DNA of 64,000 nucleotides from Echinicola salinicaeni (GCF_014280965.1 NZ_JACODZ010000006.1:186001-250000); one strand, 5' to 3'; numbered from the stretch's first letter, positions 8,859 to 17,850 are shown. Made by a program: numbers and translations. The notes: generated by a model from the sequence alone, not told the origin.

Positions 8859-10499
8859 TTAATAAAACATATAGTAAAGCGCTAACATGACCAATACCAA
8901 CACAACACTGAGGTAATTAACCAGTTTGGATGGCTTATTCATCTTTAAGTAAAACTCCTCTGGAATATCTTGTTTAGAAGTATCCAGAACCGATACAATC
9001 ACATAGATTAAGGTCGAAATGCCAAAATATAGATAAGTCTGCCTTAACCAGTTGAGTCCCAACCCTGCTTCACTGGAGATATAATTGGCTGCTCCAGCTA
9101 TAGGAACGTACTTTTCAATGATAAAGAATATGGCTGCTAAAGAACTACCAAGTAGCAAAGTCCAAAAGGCAGCATTGGCCGTGCCTTTTCGGGAGATCAC
9201 TCCCCATAAAAATACCGCCACAATCGATGGAGCAAATATGCTGAACATCTGGTTGATCAGTTCAAAAATCGCTCCTAAATCTCCCAAGAATGGTGACCAA
9301 ATCACCGCCATCACCAATACCACTACACCAGTGGTACGTCCAATTCTTACTTTGCCTTTATCTGATAGATCAGGCTTTAGCTTATAGAAAACATCAAAAA
9401 CAACCAAGGTAGCACAGCTATTCAGTGCAGCCGCCACACTGCTCATCACTGCTGCCAATAAGGCTGCCACCATCAAACCTTTCAAGCCAATCGGCAAAAG
9501 ATTCATAATCATCACAGGCAGAACCTGCTTGGTATCATCTCCAATTTCTTCTCGAAAAAGGGCAAAGGCCAATATACCCGGTACCACCATGATAAAAACA
9601 GGGAGGATTTTTAAGAAACCTGCAAATAACGCCCCAAGTTTGGCCTCCTTTTCAGATTTAGCTCCCAATACACGCTGTACTATCGTCTGATCTGTACACC
9701 AATACCAAATACCCAAAACCAAATGCCCAAATAGCATATCCATAAAGGTGAAGCCCTTCTTGGCACTGTCAAAGCTTACGGCCTTTAGTCGGTCTGGATC
9801 TACCGCATCCTTTAAAGCATCATAGGAGGCAATGCCCATTTCAGGTAACTTATAAATGGCCAATAGGGTAATCGCCAAAGAACCAAAGATCAATATTACC
9901 GTCTGTACAGTTTCTGTGATAACCACAGAAGTAAGTCCTCCGATAATCGTATAAATACCAGTGGCTAGGGCTATGATCAGAATGGAAACCATGATGTTCA
10001 AGCCAAAAATATGCTCAAAAACCACCGCTCCTGCATAAAAACTAACGCCAATATGCATAAACAAAGCAGCCAAAATACTAAATACGGCCAAGATCATCCT
10101 AGAGCGACTATCATATCGTTTTTCTAAGAATTCCGGCAAGGTGGCGATCTTGGTCCTAAGGAAAAAGGGAACAAACAAAAAGGCCAATATAATCAACTCA
10201 AAAGCCGAAAACCATTCGAAATTACCCCAAACAATGCCATCCCGAAATCCTGACTCTGCCAGTCCAACCAAATGAACGGTCGAAATATTGGAAGCAAATA
10301 AGGAAGCTCCAATGACAGACCACGTGAGTGATTTCCCAGCCAAAAAATAACCAGAACTGCTCTTCTTGCTTTTTCTGCTAAACCAAAGGCCTACCACGAC
10401 AATTATGATGAGGTAAGCTATGATGATAATTAAGTCAATTGGAGATATTGTATTCAATGTAATATGGGTTTTAAAATTAAGAGAAAACAAGTCAACCAA
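8859..10499 (-). CDS. sodium:solute symporter (SSS/SGLT family)
   Basis: The 546-residue protein has about 14 hydrophobic helices and the SSS layout: a first helix at IDLIIIIAYLIII, the GYFLAGKSLTW loop, the conserved ASNIS segment, ATLPEFLEKRY, and the long C-terminal extension typical of SGLT-like members. It should import a sugar or sugar acid with Na+. The start is uncertain. The first possible start is TTG at 10499, and a second TTG at 10457 begins closer to the usual SSS N-terminus; there is no ATG before helix 1. It heads the unit symporter, oxidoreductase, dehydratase, glycosidase. A palindrome at 10632-10656 lies upstream. Confidence 0.88.
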   Translation of the reverse strand: MVDLFSLNFKTHITLNTISPIDLIIIIAYLIIIVVVGLWFSRKSKKSSSGYFLAGKSLTWSVIGASLFASNISTVHLVGLAESGFRDGIVWGNFEWFSAFELIILAFLFVPFFLRTKIATLPEFLEKRYDSRSRMILAVFSILAALFMHIGVSFYAGAVVFEHIFGLNIMVSILIIALATGIYTIIGGLTSVVITETVQTVILIFGSLAITLLAIYKLPEMGIASYDALKDAVDPDRLKAVSFDSAKKGFTFMDMLFGHLVLGIWYWCTDQTIVQRVLGAKSEKEAKLGALFAGFLKILPVFIMVVPGILAFALFREEIGDDTKQVLPVMIMNLLPIGLKGLMVAALLAAVMSSVAAALNSCATLVVFDVFYKLKPDLSDKGKVRIGRTTGVVVLVMAVIWSPFLGDLGAIFELINQMFSIFAPSIVAVFLWGVISRKGTANAAFWTLLLGSSLAAIFFIIEKYVPIAGAANYISSEAGLGLNWLRQTYLYFGISTLIYVIVSVLDTSKQDIPEEFYLKMNKPSKLVNYLSVVLVLVMLALYYMFY

Positions 10500-10631
10500 A
10501 GTATGGTAATTATTTTCACTCCGAAAAATAAATATTTTAGTCCAAAAGACCTAAAAATAATCAAGTCATTATCACCTTTTACAATTTAATGACCAAAAAG
10601 CAGGTTTAATCCACTGGATCTAGCGCATCAC

Positions 10632-10656
10632 ATCTGGTATTTTAATTATACCAGAT
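10632..10656. promoter_or_regulatory. perfect 9-bp inverted repeat, candidate operator
   Basis: ATCTGGTAT at 10632-10640 and ATACCAGAT at 10648-10656 form a perfect 9-bp inverted repeat with a 7-base AT spacer. It sits between the PHP gene stop and the symporter start, about 130 bases upstream of the symporter operon on the minus strand. No T-run follows on either strand, so it looks like a regulator-binding site rather than a terminator. Which regulator binds it is unknown; none is encoded nearby. Confidence 0.5.
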
Positions 10657-10735
10657 ATGATTACACCTTTAAAAAAAATCAATGCTGATGAACAAAATCA
10701 ACGAATTGCCTAAAAATAAAGGACATTAGTAAAGT

Positions 10736-11938
10736 CTATTCTTGCAAAACCACTGGTTGCGTCCAAGCGACTTCAGTATCTCCAGGTTTATATGGGTTTT
10801 CCTTTGGTTTGTTAGAGATTACTTTTGCCCTGACATACATATCCTCCTTTTTCAGAGTATACTGTGCCTTGGTAGCTTTAACCTCCTTAAACAAAACCCC
10901 ATATTTTTCCGGTGTGGCTGTTTTTGTACCAAAAAACTGTATGGTATAATCAATACCTTTTTCAGCCGCTACCTCCAAGCTCAAGGTTTCTCCATCAAAG
11001 TCAAGACTTTTAAAACTTACCCCTGTGGATGCATAAAAATTTCCTGCTTCCATAGCCTCAACCAATGCAGCAGGCTTAAGCTCGGAAGACCTCACTACCA
11101 CCCATCCACGCCCAGGATTACTGCTCTTCTCATTGAAAACATGATAATGATGGGCATCATCTACTGCCAATCCGTATAATGGCGGCTTGCCAGCCTGCAG
11201 ATAAGCCACTTGAACTTGATCCCAAAGCACCTCCATACTGGGCCTCAATGAATCCCCATAGTTGTTCACATAGGGATGTCCATTATATACTTCAAAAAAC
11301 CTTTCACCATCCAGCTGAATTATATCCTCAGGTGAGATCGCCCAGCCAAAATTAGGGTGATTAATATGCAAAAACATTGGTTCACCAGTTGCCTCTCGCT
11401 GCGCCTTTACCTGGTTAAGGTTGTTCTGTAAAACTTCAGAAACAGAATTCCCTCCTTGTGGCTCAATGAACGATTGAATATTCGTTACATTCATATGGAG
11501 TGGCTTTTTCTCAAAACTTGCTGTCACCTCCTCAGATTCAACAATCAGAAACCCTTCATCTTCCTCAAATAATTCCCTATACTCTTCCAGTTTTTTTAAC
11601 CTGACCTCCACCCTGCCAGTTGAATCCTCCCGATATTCCACCCAATCTTCACCATATTTCTCCAAATATTTATCAAATGCCTTTTCGTGCTTAGGTGATT
11701 TTGGAATCAGTTTCCACCTTTCCTGCCTCGCCAACACATTATGATCTGACAATACAGCAAAGTCATACCCATGGGATTTATACCAATCCATGATCATCTC
11801 CGGATAATCATCTCCATCACTCCAATAAGAATGGGTATGCAAATTCCCTTTGTACCAGTTTTTCTCTTCAACATATTCCTTACTGGAATTACAAGCAGAT
11901 AAAATAAGGAGTAATAATAATGGCTGTATAAATCTCAT
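10736..11938 (-). CDS. PHP-domain metal-dependent phosphoesterase-like lipoprotein
   Basis: The product is 400 residues when started at the ATG at 11938, which gives a lipoprotein signal with lipobox LSAC and Cys16. The upstream TTG at 12025 would add 29 non-signal residues. The PHP metal site is visible as GNLHTHSYWSDGD (His34, His36, Asp41) and VLSDHN (Asp65, His66), with later His-containing segments MFLHINHPNFGWA and DDAHHY. PHP proteins hydrolyse phosphoesters, but many exported Bacteroidota members act on unknown substrates. It lies upstream of the symporter operon on the same strand, 236 bases away, and may belong to the same carbohydrate cluster. Confidence 0.8.
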   Translation of the reverse strand: MRFIQPLLLLLILSACNSSKEYVEEKNWYKGNLHTHSYWSDGDDYPEMIMDWYKSHGYDFAVLSDHNVLARQERWKLIPKSPKHEKAFDKYLEKYGEDWVEYREDSTGRVEVRLKKLEEYRELFEEDEGFLIVESEEVTASFEKKPLHMNVTNIQSFIEPQGGNSVSEVLQNNLNQVKAQREATGEPMFLHINHPNFGWAISPEDIIQLDGERFFEVYNGHPYVNNYGDSLRPSMEVLWDQVQVAYLQAGKPPLYGLAVDDAHHYHVFNEKSSNPGRGWVVVRSSELKPAALVEAMEAGNFYASTGVSFKSLDFDGETLSLEVAAEKGIDYTIQFFGTKTATPEKYGVLFKEVKATKAQYTLKKEDMYVRAKVISNKPKENPYKPGDTEVAWTQPVVLQE

Positions 11939-12304
11939 TGTTTTATTTTTTTTCTGTATATCCGCAAAGACACCAGTAGCTTTTTGTAAATAAGATATTC
12001 TTTCAGTAAGAACACAAAAGTCCAAAGAAACGATATTTTATTCCGTGAAAATCTGTCTTCCGCCAGGTAGATCTGTGGAATCTCCCGATAAATCTGGACA
12101 GGCTGTGAGAAATAAGTTTACTGGTGTAATAACGGATAATCATATCTTTTTAATTTCAAAAGAGGCTGAAATATAATATTTACGAAACCAAAATAAAGAA
12201 TTATCAATATTATATTATTCTTAAGTCAACAAAACTAATTCAATAGTTTTTTATCAACTAATTTCTTAATATATTGTTAATTAACAAACATAAATCCCTA
12301 AAAC
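11939..12304. other. divergent intergenic region with a repeat copy
   Basis: These 366 bases separate the PHP lipoprotein gene (-) from the ExbD-like lipoprotein gene (+) and must hold both promoters. The half next to the ExbD-like gene is very AT-rich. Bases 12043-12078 hold a copy of an interspersed repeat, listed separately. No further gene was seen. Confidence 0.6.
12043..12078 (-). repeat. interspersed CCACAGAT-type repeat, copy A
   Basis: Read on the minus strand, this stretch goes CCACAGAT (12078-12071), CTACCTGGCGGA (12070-12059), then ACAGATTTTCACGG (12056-12043). Two other intergenic sites in the window, at 13851 and 17714, show the same order of CCACAGA followed by ACAGAT. It resembles a class of short non-coding repeats found between genes in many environmental bacteria. 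Confidence 0.5.
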
Positions 12305-12634
12305 ATGAAATATCAACCAGTTATTCTAATTATTATACTTTCCTATTTTATCACAGCATGTGGTCCTGATGAGCAAATAAATATAATCCAAGAGGAAACA
12401 CCTTCCATCAGTATTGACTACAAAAGGAATGAATTATACATCAATGGAAAAGCTGCACCAGCAAAACAACTAGCCTCAGTCATAAAGAAGGAATTTAAAG
12501 GCAAAGACAAAGATCAGATCATAAAAATTAAAGCCAGTAAAAATGTAAAAATGGGCACTATCGCTGATATGCAGTTTACCTTGAGGGAAATGGCATTTCG
12601 AAAGCTAATATTTGAATCACTTCAAAAAAATTAG
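12305..12634 (+). CDS. lipoprotein with a lone ExbD-like periplasmic domain
   Basis: The 109-residue protein has a lipoprotein signal with lipobox ITAC at Cys19. The rest follows the periplasmic domain of ExbD/TolR: a strand ISIDYKRNELYINGK, a helix with the pattern LASVIKKEF, a strand DQIIKIKASKNVKMG, and a last helix TIADMQFTLREMAFRKLIFES. Normal ExbD proteins are about 135-200 residues with an N-terminal transmembrane helix that contacts ExbB; here that helix is replaced by a lipid anchor. No ExbB, TonB or TolA gene is adjacent. A role as a peptidoglycan-binding or accessory ExbD-like protein is inference. Confidence 0.6.
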   Translation: MKYQPVILIIILSYFITACGPDEQINIIQEETPSISIDYKRNELYINGKAAPAKQLASVIKKEFKGKDKDQIIKIKASKNVKMGTIADMQFTLREMAFRKLIFESLQKN

Positions 12635-12642
12635 CTATCAAG

Positions 12643-12682
12643 AAAAGTGCCTAGCAAACAAAAGTCTACTAGGCACTTTTTT
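12643..12682. terminator. bidirectional intrinsic terminator
   Basis: AAAAGTGCCTAG (12643-12654) and CTAGGCACTTTT (12669-12680) form a perfect 12-bp stem with a 14-base loop and T-runs on both strands. It lies between the convergent ExbD-like gene (+) and the lipoprotein gene at 12706-13509 (-), and can stop transcription from both. Confidence 0.88.
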
Positions 12683-12705
12683 ATTCCAATTAAATCCTAT
12701 TAGAC

Positions 12706-13509
12706 TTAATCACAATCTACATTTTGCAAGCTACCATCCCAGCAGTGAAACAATTCACCTCCAAAATGGGCAAAGCTCTTTACTCTTCCATTTTTCTCCT
12801 CACTCCTCCAATCCACATAAATCGTATTTTCTTCAGCAGCATTGACGATAGTAACCATTCTATCAAAATACTCATCAGTATTTACAACATACCTGATGGA
12901 GCTCCCCTTGTGTTCTCCTTCTTTTTCTACAGTAAACTTGGTAAAGCCACTCTCTGCTTCCCTATCAATTTCCCATCTATTGGAAAGCCACACACTAGAA
13001 CTTTCAGGGCCTTCGTAAAGTTTCCACCCCCCTTCTTGACCATTTATACTAGATTCTCCAGTAAACCACACAAAATCACTTATCCCCTCTCCGGAGATAT
13101 AGCCCATCCAAAAAACATCCTCCTCAACCACTTCAGCTGTTAGTCTAATACTATATGAACTCTTTCCACTTATCTCAAAAGCCTTTTCCCAAACCCATAA
13201 GCCTTCTCCTTCATTATACATAGCATCTGCCCCTAAAGTGGCTTTAAATGCAGTCACTGGAACAATAAGGCGCTGGTAAAGAATGGCTGAATACACCCCA
13301 ACATTTATAGCCGCAAAAGCCCAGTTTCCCACTTGTATTTCACGGTTTCCTTCCGAACCTTGATCATTGAACATGCTCATATCAGGAGCCATACTCACTT
13401 CAGGAGGCATAACCGGAGCTTCTCCTACAGGCATCTCAGGCCCCTCATTATTGGTACATGAAGTAAAGACCACAAGTACTGCCAAAAATACGCCAAGTAT
13501 CTTTTTCAT
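12706..13509 (-). CDS. hypothetical lipoprotein
   Basis: The product is 267 residues from the ATG at 13509, which gives a signal peptide with lipobox FTSC (Cys18). A TTG or other start upstream at 13566 would add 19 residues that do not fit a signal. After an acidic, Pro-rich linker the mature part is beta-rich, with many Trp and Gly (for example ISDFVWFTGESS and GGWKLYEG), suggesting a beta-sandwich or lipocalin-like fold. I do not recognise the family. It is convergent with the ExbD-like gene and shares its terminator; the upstream side faces a repeat island. Confidence 0.7.
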   Translation of the reverse strand: MKKILGVFLAVLVVFTSCTNNEGPEMPVGEAPVMPPEVSMAPDMSMFNDQGSEGNREIQVGNWAFAAINVGVYSAILYQRLIVPVTAFKATLGADAMYNEGEGLWVWEKAFEISGKSSYSIRLTAEVVEEDVFWMGYISGEGISDFVWFTGESSINGQEGGWKLYEGPESSSVWLSNRWEIDREAESGFTKFTVEKEGEHKGSSIRYVVNTDEYFDRMVTIVNAAEENTIYVDWRSEEKNGRVKSFAHFGGELFHCWDGSLQNVDCD

Positions 13510-14010
13510 AATATTATAGTTTTGATGGTGACGGTGTATAAAACAATTAAATATCCAAATGGACATTATAGTAAATATATATTAGGTATCCGTCAACATC
13601 AACAATAAGGCCAACATTGTCCACCACCATAAAAGCGGGTCAATCTAACTAAAACGTAGAACACATAACTCAACCTTTAATTTCACACAAAAAATACAAT
13701 CATAGCCATGAATTTTAGACTAAGTTTGCTGGAGTTATGAGTAAAAAATTGACTTAATAATGCTATCGCTAAAGGTCTCGACTCCGCTCAATTTGACAAA
13801 GAAATCACAAGCAATAATTGTAGGGCAAAAACTTCCAAAATTGATATATTAACCACAGATGGAAAGGATCAACACAGATTTAAGATAGACAGATAATCAT
13901 ATCTCAGTTTATTTGTATTTATCTATTGTCAACCTTTACTAGAGATATACAAAAGTCTATCGGGTCTATTTTCTCAAGTCTAACCTCTAAAAATCTCAAG
14001 CTTAAAATAC
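13510..14010. other. gene-free stretch with interspersed repeats
   Basis: About 500 bases lie between the lipoprotein start and the tRNA-Leu terminator. They contain a CGACTCCGCTCAATTTGACAA element (13779-13799), a motif of the kind seen repeatedly in Bacteroidota intergenic DNA, and copy B of the CCACAGAT repeat (13851-13894). One ORF running into the tRNA is spurious. Otherwise nothing codes here. Confidence 0.6.
13851..13894 (+). repeat. interspersed CCACAGAT-type repeat, copy B
   Basis: The sequence begins AACCACAGATGG at 13851 and continues with AACACAGATTTAAG (13871-13884) and AGACAGAT. The same succession of CCACAGA and ACACAGAT units occurs at 17714-17764 and, on the other strand, at 12043-12078. 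This copy lacks the GC-rich palindrome seen in copy C. Confidence 0.5.
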
Positions 14011-14037
14011 AAAAAGCCCCGCATTGCTACGAGGCTT
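14011..14037 (-). terminator. intrinsic terminator of the tRNA transcript
   Basis: On the minus strand AAGCC and a few following bases pair with GGCTT across a short loop, followed by a run of five T (14015-14011). It lies just past the 3' end of tRNA-Leu and fits termination of a minus-strand tRNA-Gly, tRNA-Leu transcript. One internal mismatch is present in the stem. Confidence 0.6.
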
Positions 14038-14040
14038 CTG

Positions 14041-14124
14041 TACCAGGAGCGGGAATCGAACCCGCACGGCCTAATGGCCACAAGATTTTAAGTCTTGCGT
14101 GTCTACCAGTTCCACCATCCCGGC
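14041..14124 (-). tRNA. tRNA-Leu(UAA): tRNA-Leu (anticodon UAA)
   Basis: The minus strand folds into an 84-base class II tRNA. The acceptor stem GCCGGGA pairs with TCCTGGT (two wobble pairs), and the D-arm contains GGTGGAACTGGTAGAC. The anticodon arm has loop bases around TAA, the long variable arm reads TGGCCATTAGGCC, and the T-arm contains GGTTCGATTCC. The discriminator is A, as expected for Leu. CCA is not encoded. It lies downstream of tRNA-Gly on the same strand. Confidence 0.95.
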
Positions 14125-14187
14125 TTCTTCTAGTTTGAATAGAAGTTTTCTTTCTCTTGCTCTTAAAACCCAAGCTGTTTCAGAAAC

Positions 14188-14210
14188 AAGAAAGCCCTTC
14201 TTACAAGGGC
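14188..14210 (-). terminator. hairpin after tRNA-Gly
   Basis: On the minus strand GCCCTT (14210-14205) pairs with AAGGGC (14199-14194) over a 5-base loop, followed by TTTCTT. It lies eight bases past the 3' end of tRNA-Gly. It may terminate or process the tRNA transcript ahead of tRNA-Leu. Confidence 0.5.
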
Positions 14211-14217
14211 CCTTGAG

Positions 14218-14290
<73 letters not shown>

Positions 14291-14438
14291 TTGTTTAGAA
14301 ACTTTGACTTTGACCGTGTTATCTCCGTCATTGTGAGTGCAAATGTACGCAGACTTTTCTAAACCGCAAGTACTCCATTAAAATTTTTTCCTCTTTTTTT
14401 CTTAAAAACCCGTATTTTACTGATTTTCAAGGAGATTT

Positions 14439-17048
14439 TTATTCCAGTTTTTTCTTGATTTCATTGAGCTTCAACAACGCCTCTACAGGAGAAATGGTAT
14501 TGATATCAATGGCATCCAAAAGCTCTTGCGCTTCCTTGAACTTTGGATCGATCTCAAACAAACTCAACTGGAAATTGTTCTTAGGAACATCCTTCATTTT
14601 TTCCTGCTGCTTATGCATATCCTTATCCTGCTCTAAATGTCCCATGATCTCAGCGGCTCTTAGCACCACTGGATTAGGCATACCAGCCATCTGGGCTACA
14701 TGAATACCAAAACTATGCTCACTCCCACCTTCTTTCAACTTCCGCATAAAAATAACCTTATCAGCCACCTCTTTTACTGAAACATTAAAATTCTTCACTT
14801 TGGGAAAATCTTCCGCCAACTGGTTCAATTCATGATAATGGGTGGCAAATAGTGTCTTAGCCTTAAACTTAGGATGGTTATGCAAAAACTCCACAATGGA
14901 CCAGGCAATGGATATACCATCATAAGTAGATGTACCACGGCCAATTTCATCCATCAATACCAAACTTCTATCAGAAAGGTTATTCAGGATACTAGCCGTC
15001 TCTGTCATTTCCACCATAAAGGTAGATTCCCCCTTAGAAAGGTTATCAGAAGCCCCCACCCTGGTAAAGACCTTGTCAATGATCCCAATTCGGGCATATG
15101 AAGCAGGAACAAAACTTCCCATCTGTGCCATCAATACAATCAAGGCTGTTTGCCTTAACAAAGCCGATTTACCAGCCATATTTGGTCCTGTGATAATAAT
15201 GACCTGCTGGGAGCTATTATCCAAATATATATCATTAGGAACATAATCCTCCCCTATCGGAAGTTGCTTTTCGATTACTGGATGACGACCATCCTTGATC
15301 TCCAAGGTATCTGTATCCGCTACCTTAGGCCTGCAATAACTATTACTGATAGCTACTTGGGCAAAGGACACCAAGCAATCCACCGTGGCCAATATCCTGG
15401 CATTCTCCTGTATTTGGGTCACATACTCCCCGGCACTTTGTACTAAAAGATTGAAATATTTATGCTCAAGGACAATCAGCTTTTCTTCTGCATGGAGAAT
15501 TTTATCTTCGTATTCTTTTAACTCTTCAGTAATATACCTTTCGGCATTTACCAAAGTCTGCTTTCTGATCCACTCAGCCGGTACTTTATCCTTATGCGCA
15601 TTGGATACTTCCAGGTAATACCCGAAAACCTTATTGTAGGCAATTTTCAAACTACTGATACCAGTCCGCTGCACCTCTCTTTGCTGAATCTGCACCAGGT
15701 AATCCTTTCCTGAAGTAGCCAAGGTACGGTACTCATCCAATTCCGCATCCACCCCATCACAGATAATATTTCCTTGATGGGCCAGCATGGGCGCATCTTC
15801 CTTAAGTTCCCTTTCTATCTTCTCCAAAAGAAATTCGCAAGCATTAATTTGGTCACCCAGTGCCTTGAGGGATGTGTTCTCTTGGCCTTTAAGCAAGTCC
15901 TTAATAGGCAATGTACTTTTTAGGGCCTTTTTCAGTTGGTTCATTTCACGAGGGTTGATCCTGCCCACAGCCACCTTGGAAATCAATCTTTCCAAGTCCC
16001 CAATATGTTTCAAATGGGAAAGTATCTCCTCACACAGCTCAGGTTCCGTATAAAAATGCTCCACTACTTTCAACCTTTCTTCTATCGGAGCCTTCTCCTT
16101 CAATGGTAGCACCATCCATTTCTTCATCATCCTAGATCCCATTGGTGTCACCGTTTGGTCCAAAATCTGAATCAAGGGAACCCCGCCATCTTGCTGCGGA
16201 TAAACCAATTCCAAGTTACGAATGGTAAACTTATCCAACCACACAAACTTCTCCTCCGCAATCCTGGAAATAGAAGCAATATGCTTGACTTCCTTATGTT
16301 CGGTTTCTTCAAGATAATACAGTACTGCTCCTGCCGCGATAATACCATGGCCTTGGTTTTCTATCCCAAAGCCTTTCAAATTAGCTGTTTCAAAATGATT
16401 GGTTAGCTTTTCATAGGTGTAATCATATTGGAAAACCCAGTCCTCACAATGAAAGGTAGTATATTCATCCTTAAGCAACTCTGCAGCCTTAGCTTTATCA
16501 GCTTTAGAATAAATGACCTCTGAAGGATTAAAGCTTTGCAGGAGTTTTTCTATATAGGAATTATTTCCCTCAGCACACATAAACTCTCCAGTGGACAAGT
16601 CCAAAAAGGCGACACCTAAAAGCTGTTTGCCAAAATAGATGGAAGCCAAATAATTATTCCTGCGCTTATCCAGTACATTATCATTAAAGGAAAGCCCTGG
16701 CGTCACCAATTCGGTAACTCCCCTTTTCACAATCCCCTTGACCTCTTTTGGATCTTCCAATTGGTCGCAAATGGCCACCCGATTACCAGCCCTTACCAAT
16801 TTGGGCAAATAACTGTCCAGGGAATGATGTGGAAACCCGGCCAACTCTATATGACTCGCTGCACCATTGGCTCGTTTGGTCAAGACAATATCCAGCACCT
16901 TACTGGCCTTGACGGCATCTTCCCCAAATGTCTCATAGAAATCACCCACGCGGAATAGCAATAAAGCCCCCGGGTGTTTGGCTTTGATACTGTTATATTG
17001 CTTCATCAAGGGAGTTTCCTTCGCTGCTTTTGCCTTTGCTTTGGCCAT
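14439..17048 (-). CDS. mutS: DNA mismatch repair ATPase MutS
   Basis: The 869-residue protein is a full-length MutS, which recognises mismatches and small loops and recruits MutL. The mismatch-binding Phe-x-Glu motif is Phe37-Tyr-Glu39 in GDFYETF. The Walker A loop [14 protein letters not shown] lies near residue 620, followed by the [13 protein letters not shown] Walker B/signature region and the FATHYHEL segment. The alternative MutS2 is excluded, because the N-terminal mismatch domain is present and no Smr domain is seen. The gene starts divergently from the SPOUT methylase gene, leaving 88 bases between starts. The C-terminal clamp or tetramer region is normal in length. Confidence 0.98.
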   Translation of the reverse strand: MAKAKAKAAKETPLMKQYNSIKAKHPGALLLFRVGDFYETFGEDAVKASKVLDIVLTKRANGAASHIELAGFPHHSLDSYLPKLVRAGNRVAICDQLEDPKEVKGIVKRGVTELVTPGLSFNDNVLDKRRNNYLASIYFGKQLLGVAFLDLSTGEFMCAEGNNSYIEKLLQSFNPSEVIYSKADKAKAAELLKDEYTTFHCEDWVFQYDYTYEKLTNHFETANLKGFGIENQGHGIIAAGAVLYYLEETEHKEVKHIASISRIAEEKFVWLDKFTIRNLELVYPQQDGGVPLIQILDQTVTPMGSRMMKKWMVLPLKEKAPIEERLKVVEHFYTEPELCEEILSHLKHIGDLERLISKVAVGRINPREMNQLKKALKSTLPIKDLLKGQENTSLKALGDQINACEFLLEKIERELKEDAPMLAHQGNIICDGVDAELDEYRTLATSGKDYLVQIQQREVQRTGISSLKIAYNKVFGYYLEVSNAHKDKVPAEWIRKQTLVNAERYITEELKEYEDKILHAEEKLIVLEHKYFNLLVQSAGEYVTQIQENARILATVDCLVSFAQVAISNSYCRPKVADTDTLEIKDGRHPVIEKQLPIGEDYVPNDIYLDNSSQQVIIITGPNMAGKSALLRQTALIVLMAQMGSFVPASYARIGIIDKVFTRVGASDNLSKGESTFMVEMTETASILNNLSDRSLVLMDEIGRGTSTYDGISIAWSIVEFLHNHPKFKAKTLFATHYHELNQLAEDFPKVKNFNVSVKEVADKVIFMRKLKEGGSEHSFGIHVAQMAGMPNPVVLRAAEIMGHLEQDKDMHKQQEKMKDVPKNNFQLSLFEIDPKFKEAQELLDAIDINTISPVEALLKLNEIKKKLE

Positions 17049-17075
17049 CTTCTACCGGATTTAAATCTTAAATGT

Positions 17076-17083
17076 TACTTTTG
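17076..17083 (+). promoter_or_regulatory. possible -7 element (TAnnTTTG)
   Basis: TACTTTTG at 17076-17083 matches the Bacteroidota -7 consensus TAnnTTTG and lies 54 bases before the ATG of the SPOUT methylase gene. I see no convincing TTTG at the -33 position, so this is only a candidate. Confidence 0.3.
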
Positions 17084-17136
17084 GAAATTATTCAAGGGTT
17101 GAAATTAATCGATTCAAAAAGGGAAACAAAAACCGA

Positions 17137-17679
17137 ATGAAAAAATTAAGCATGGATGAGCTCAACAGGCTGTCCGTTGATGAATACAAAGCCTCAGACA
17201 AAATACCTTTGGTCATTGTCCTGGACAATATCCGTAGCCTGAACAATGTAGGTTCCGCCTTCAGAACTTCTGACGCTTTCCGCATAGAGAAAATTTACCT
17301 CTGTGGGATCACTGGCACACCACCTCATAGAGACATTCAAAAAACTGCCTTAGGTGCAACCGATTCTGTAGAATGGGAGCATACAAGCAGCACCATGGAG
17401 GCCATTGACTTACTCAAGGCCAATGGTTATCAAATCTGTTCTTTGGAGCAAGTAGACAAAAGCACCATGCTTCAGGATTTCCAGCCAACCAAGGATGGAA
17501 AATATGCACTGGTCTTTGGCAATGAAGTCTTCGGCGTAGAAGAAGAGGTCATACAAGCCAGCGATCATGTTTTGGAAATTCCCCAATTCGGCACCAAACA
17601 TTCCTTAAATATCTCAGTAAGCATGGGCATCACCATCTGGGATTTTGTTTCCAAAATGGGCGTATTACAAGGAAATTAA
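17137..17679 (+). CDS. SPOUT-class RNA methyltransferase, TrmH family
   Basis: The 180-residue protein consists of a single SpoU/TrmH trefoil-knot domain. Motif 1 is DNIRSLNNVGSAFRTSDAF (about residues 29-47), motif 2 is LVFGNEVFGVEEEV, and motif 3 is IPQFGTKHSLNISVSMGI. These bind S-adenosylmethionine and RNA. The family 2'-O-methylates tRNA or rRNA ribose; the target here cannot be told. The protein lacks the N-terminal substrate-binding domain of RlmB-type enzymes. The gene is divergent from mutS and is followed by the repeat island at 17700-17960. Confidence 0.9.
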   Translation: MKKLSMDELNRLSVDEYKASDKIPLVIVLDNIRSLNNVGSAFRTSDAFRIEKIYLCGITGTPPHRDIQKTALGATDSVEWEHTSSTMEAIDLLKANGYQICSLEQVDKSTMLQDFQPTKDGKYALVFGNEVFGVEEEVIQASDHVLEIPQFGTKHSLNISVSMGITIWDFVSKMGVLQGN

Positions 17680-17713
17680 TTTAGGCTTCGTTAGCCAATG
17701 AATTTTTTGAAGC

Positions 17714-17764
17714 AACCACAGACCTGCCTCGCCGGTCAGGCAGGTAGATATGATAAACACAGAT
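17714..17764 (+). repeat. interspersed CCACAGA repeat, copy C, with a GC-rich palindrome
   Basis: AACCACAGA (17714-17722) is followed by an inverted repeat, CCTGCCT (17723-17729) and AGGCAGG (17738-17744) around CGCCGGTC. Then come TAGATATGAT and AAACACAGAT (17755-17764). Copy A on the other strand carries a related CTACCTGGCGGA between its two ACAGAT units. This suggests the GC-rich insert is a variable part of the repeat. Confidence 0.6.
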
Positions 17765-17827
17765 GTTAGAAATTTTAACACTGTAAATGAACAAACACTG
17801 CTTATTCGTCGCAACCATACACTTGCT

Positions 17828-17850
17828 GGTCGGGATTTGAAATCCCGACC
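17828..17850. repeat. perfect 11-bp palindrome
   Basis: GGTCGGGATTT (17828-17838) and AAATCCCGACC (17840-17850) pair perfectly around a single G. There is no T-run, and it sits among other palindromes, so it looks like a REP-type dispersed element rather than a terminator of the methylase gene about 150 bases upstream. Confidence 0.6.

Noticed and set aside
10632-10656. Palindrome considered as terminator of the PHP gene
   Set aside because: No T-run follows on the minus strand, and the position relative to the symporter start fits an operator better.
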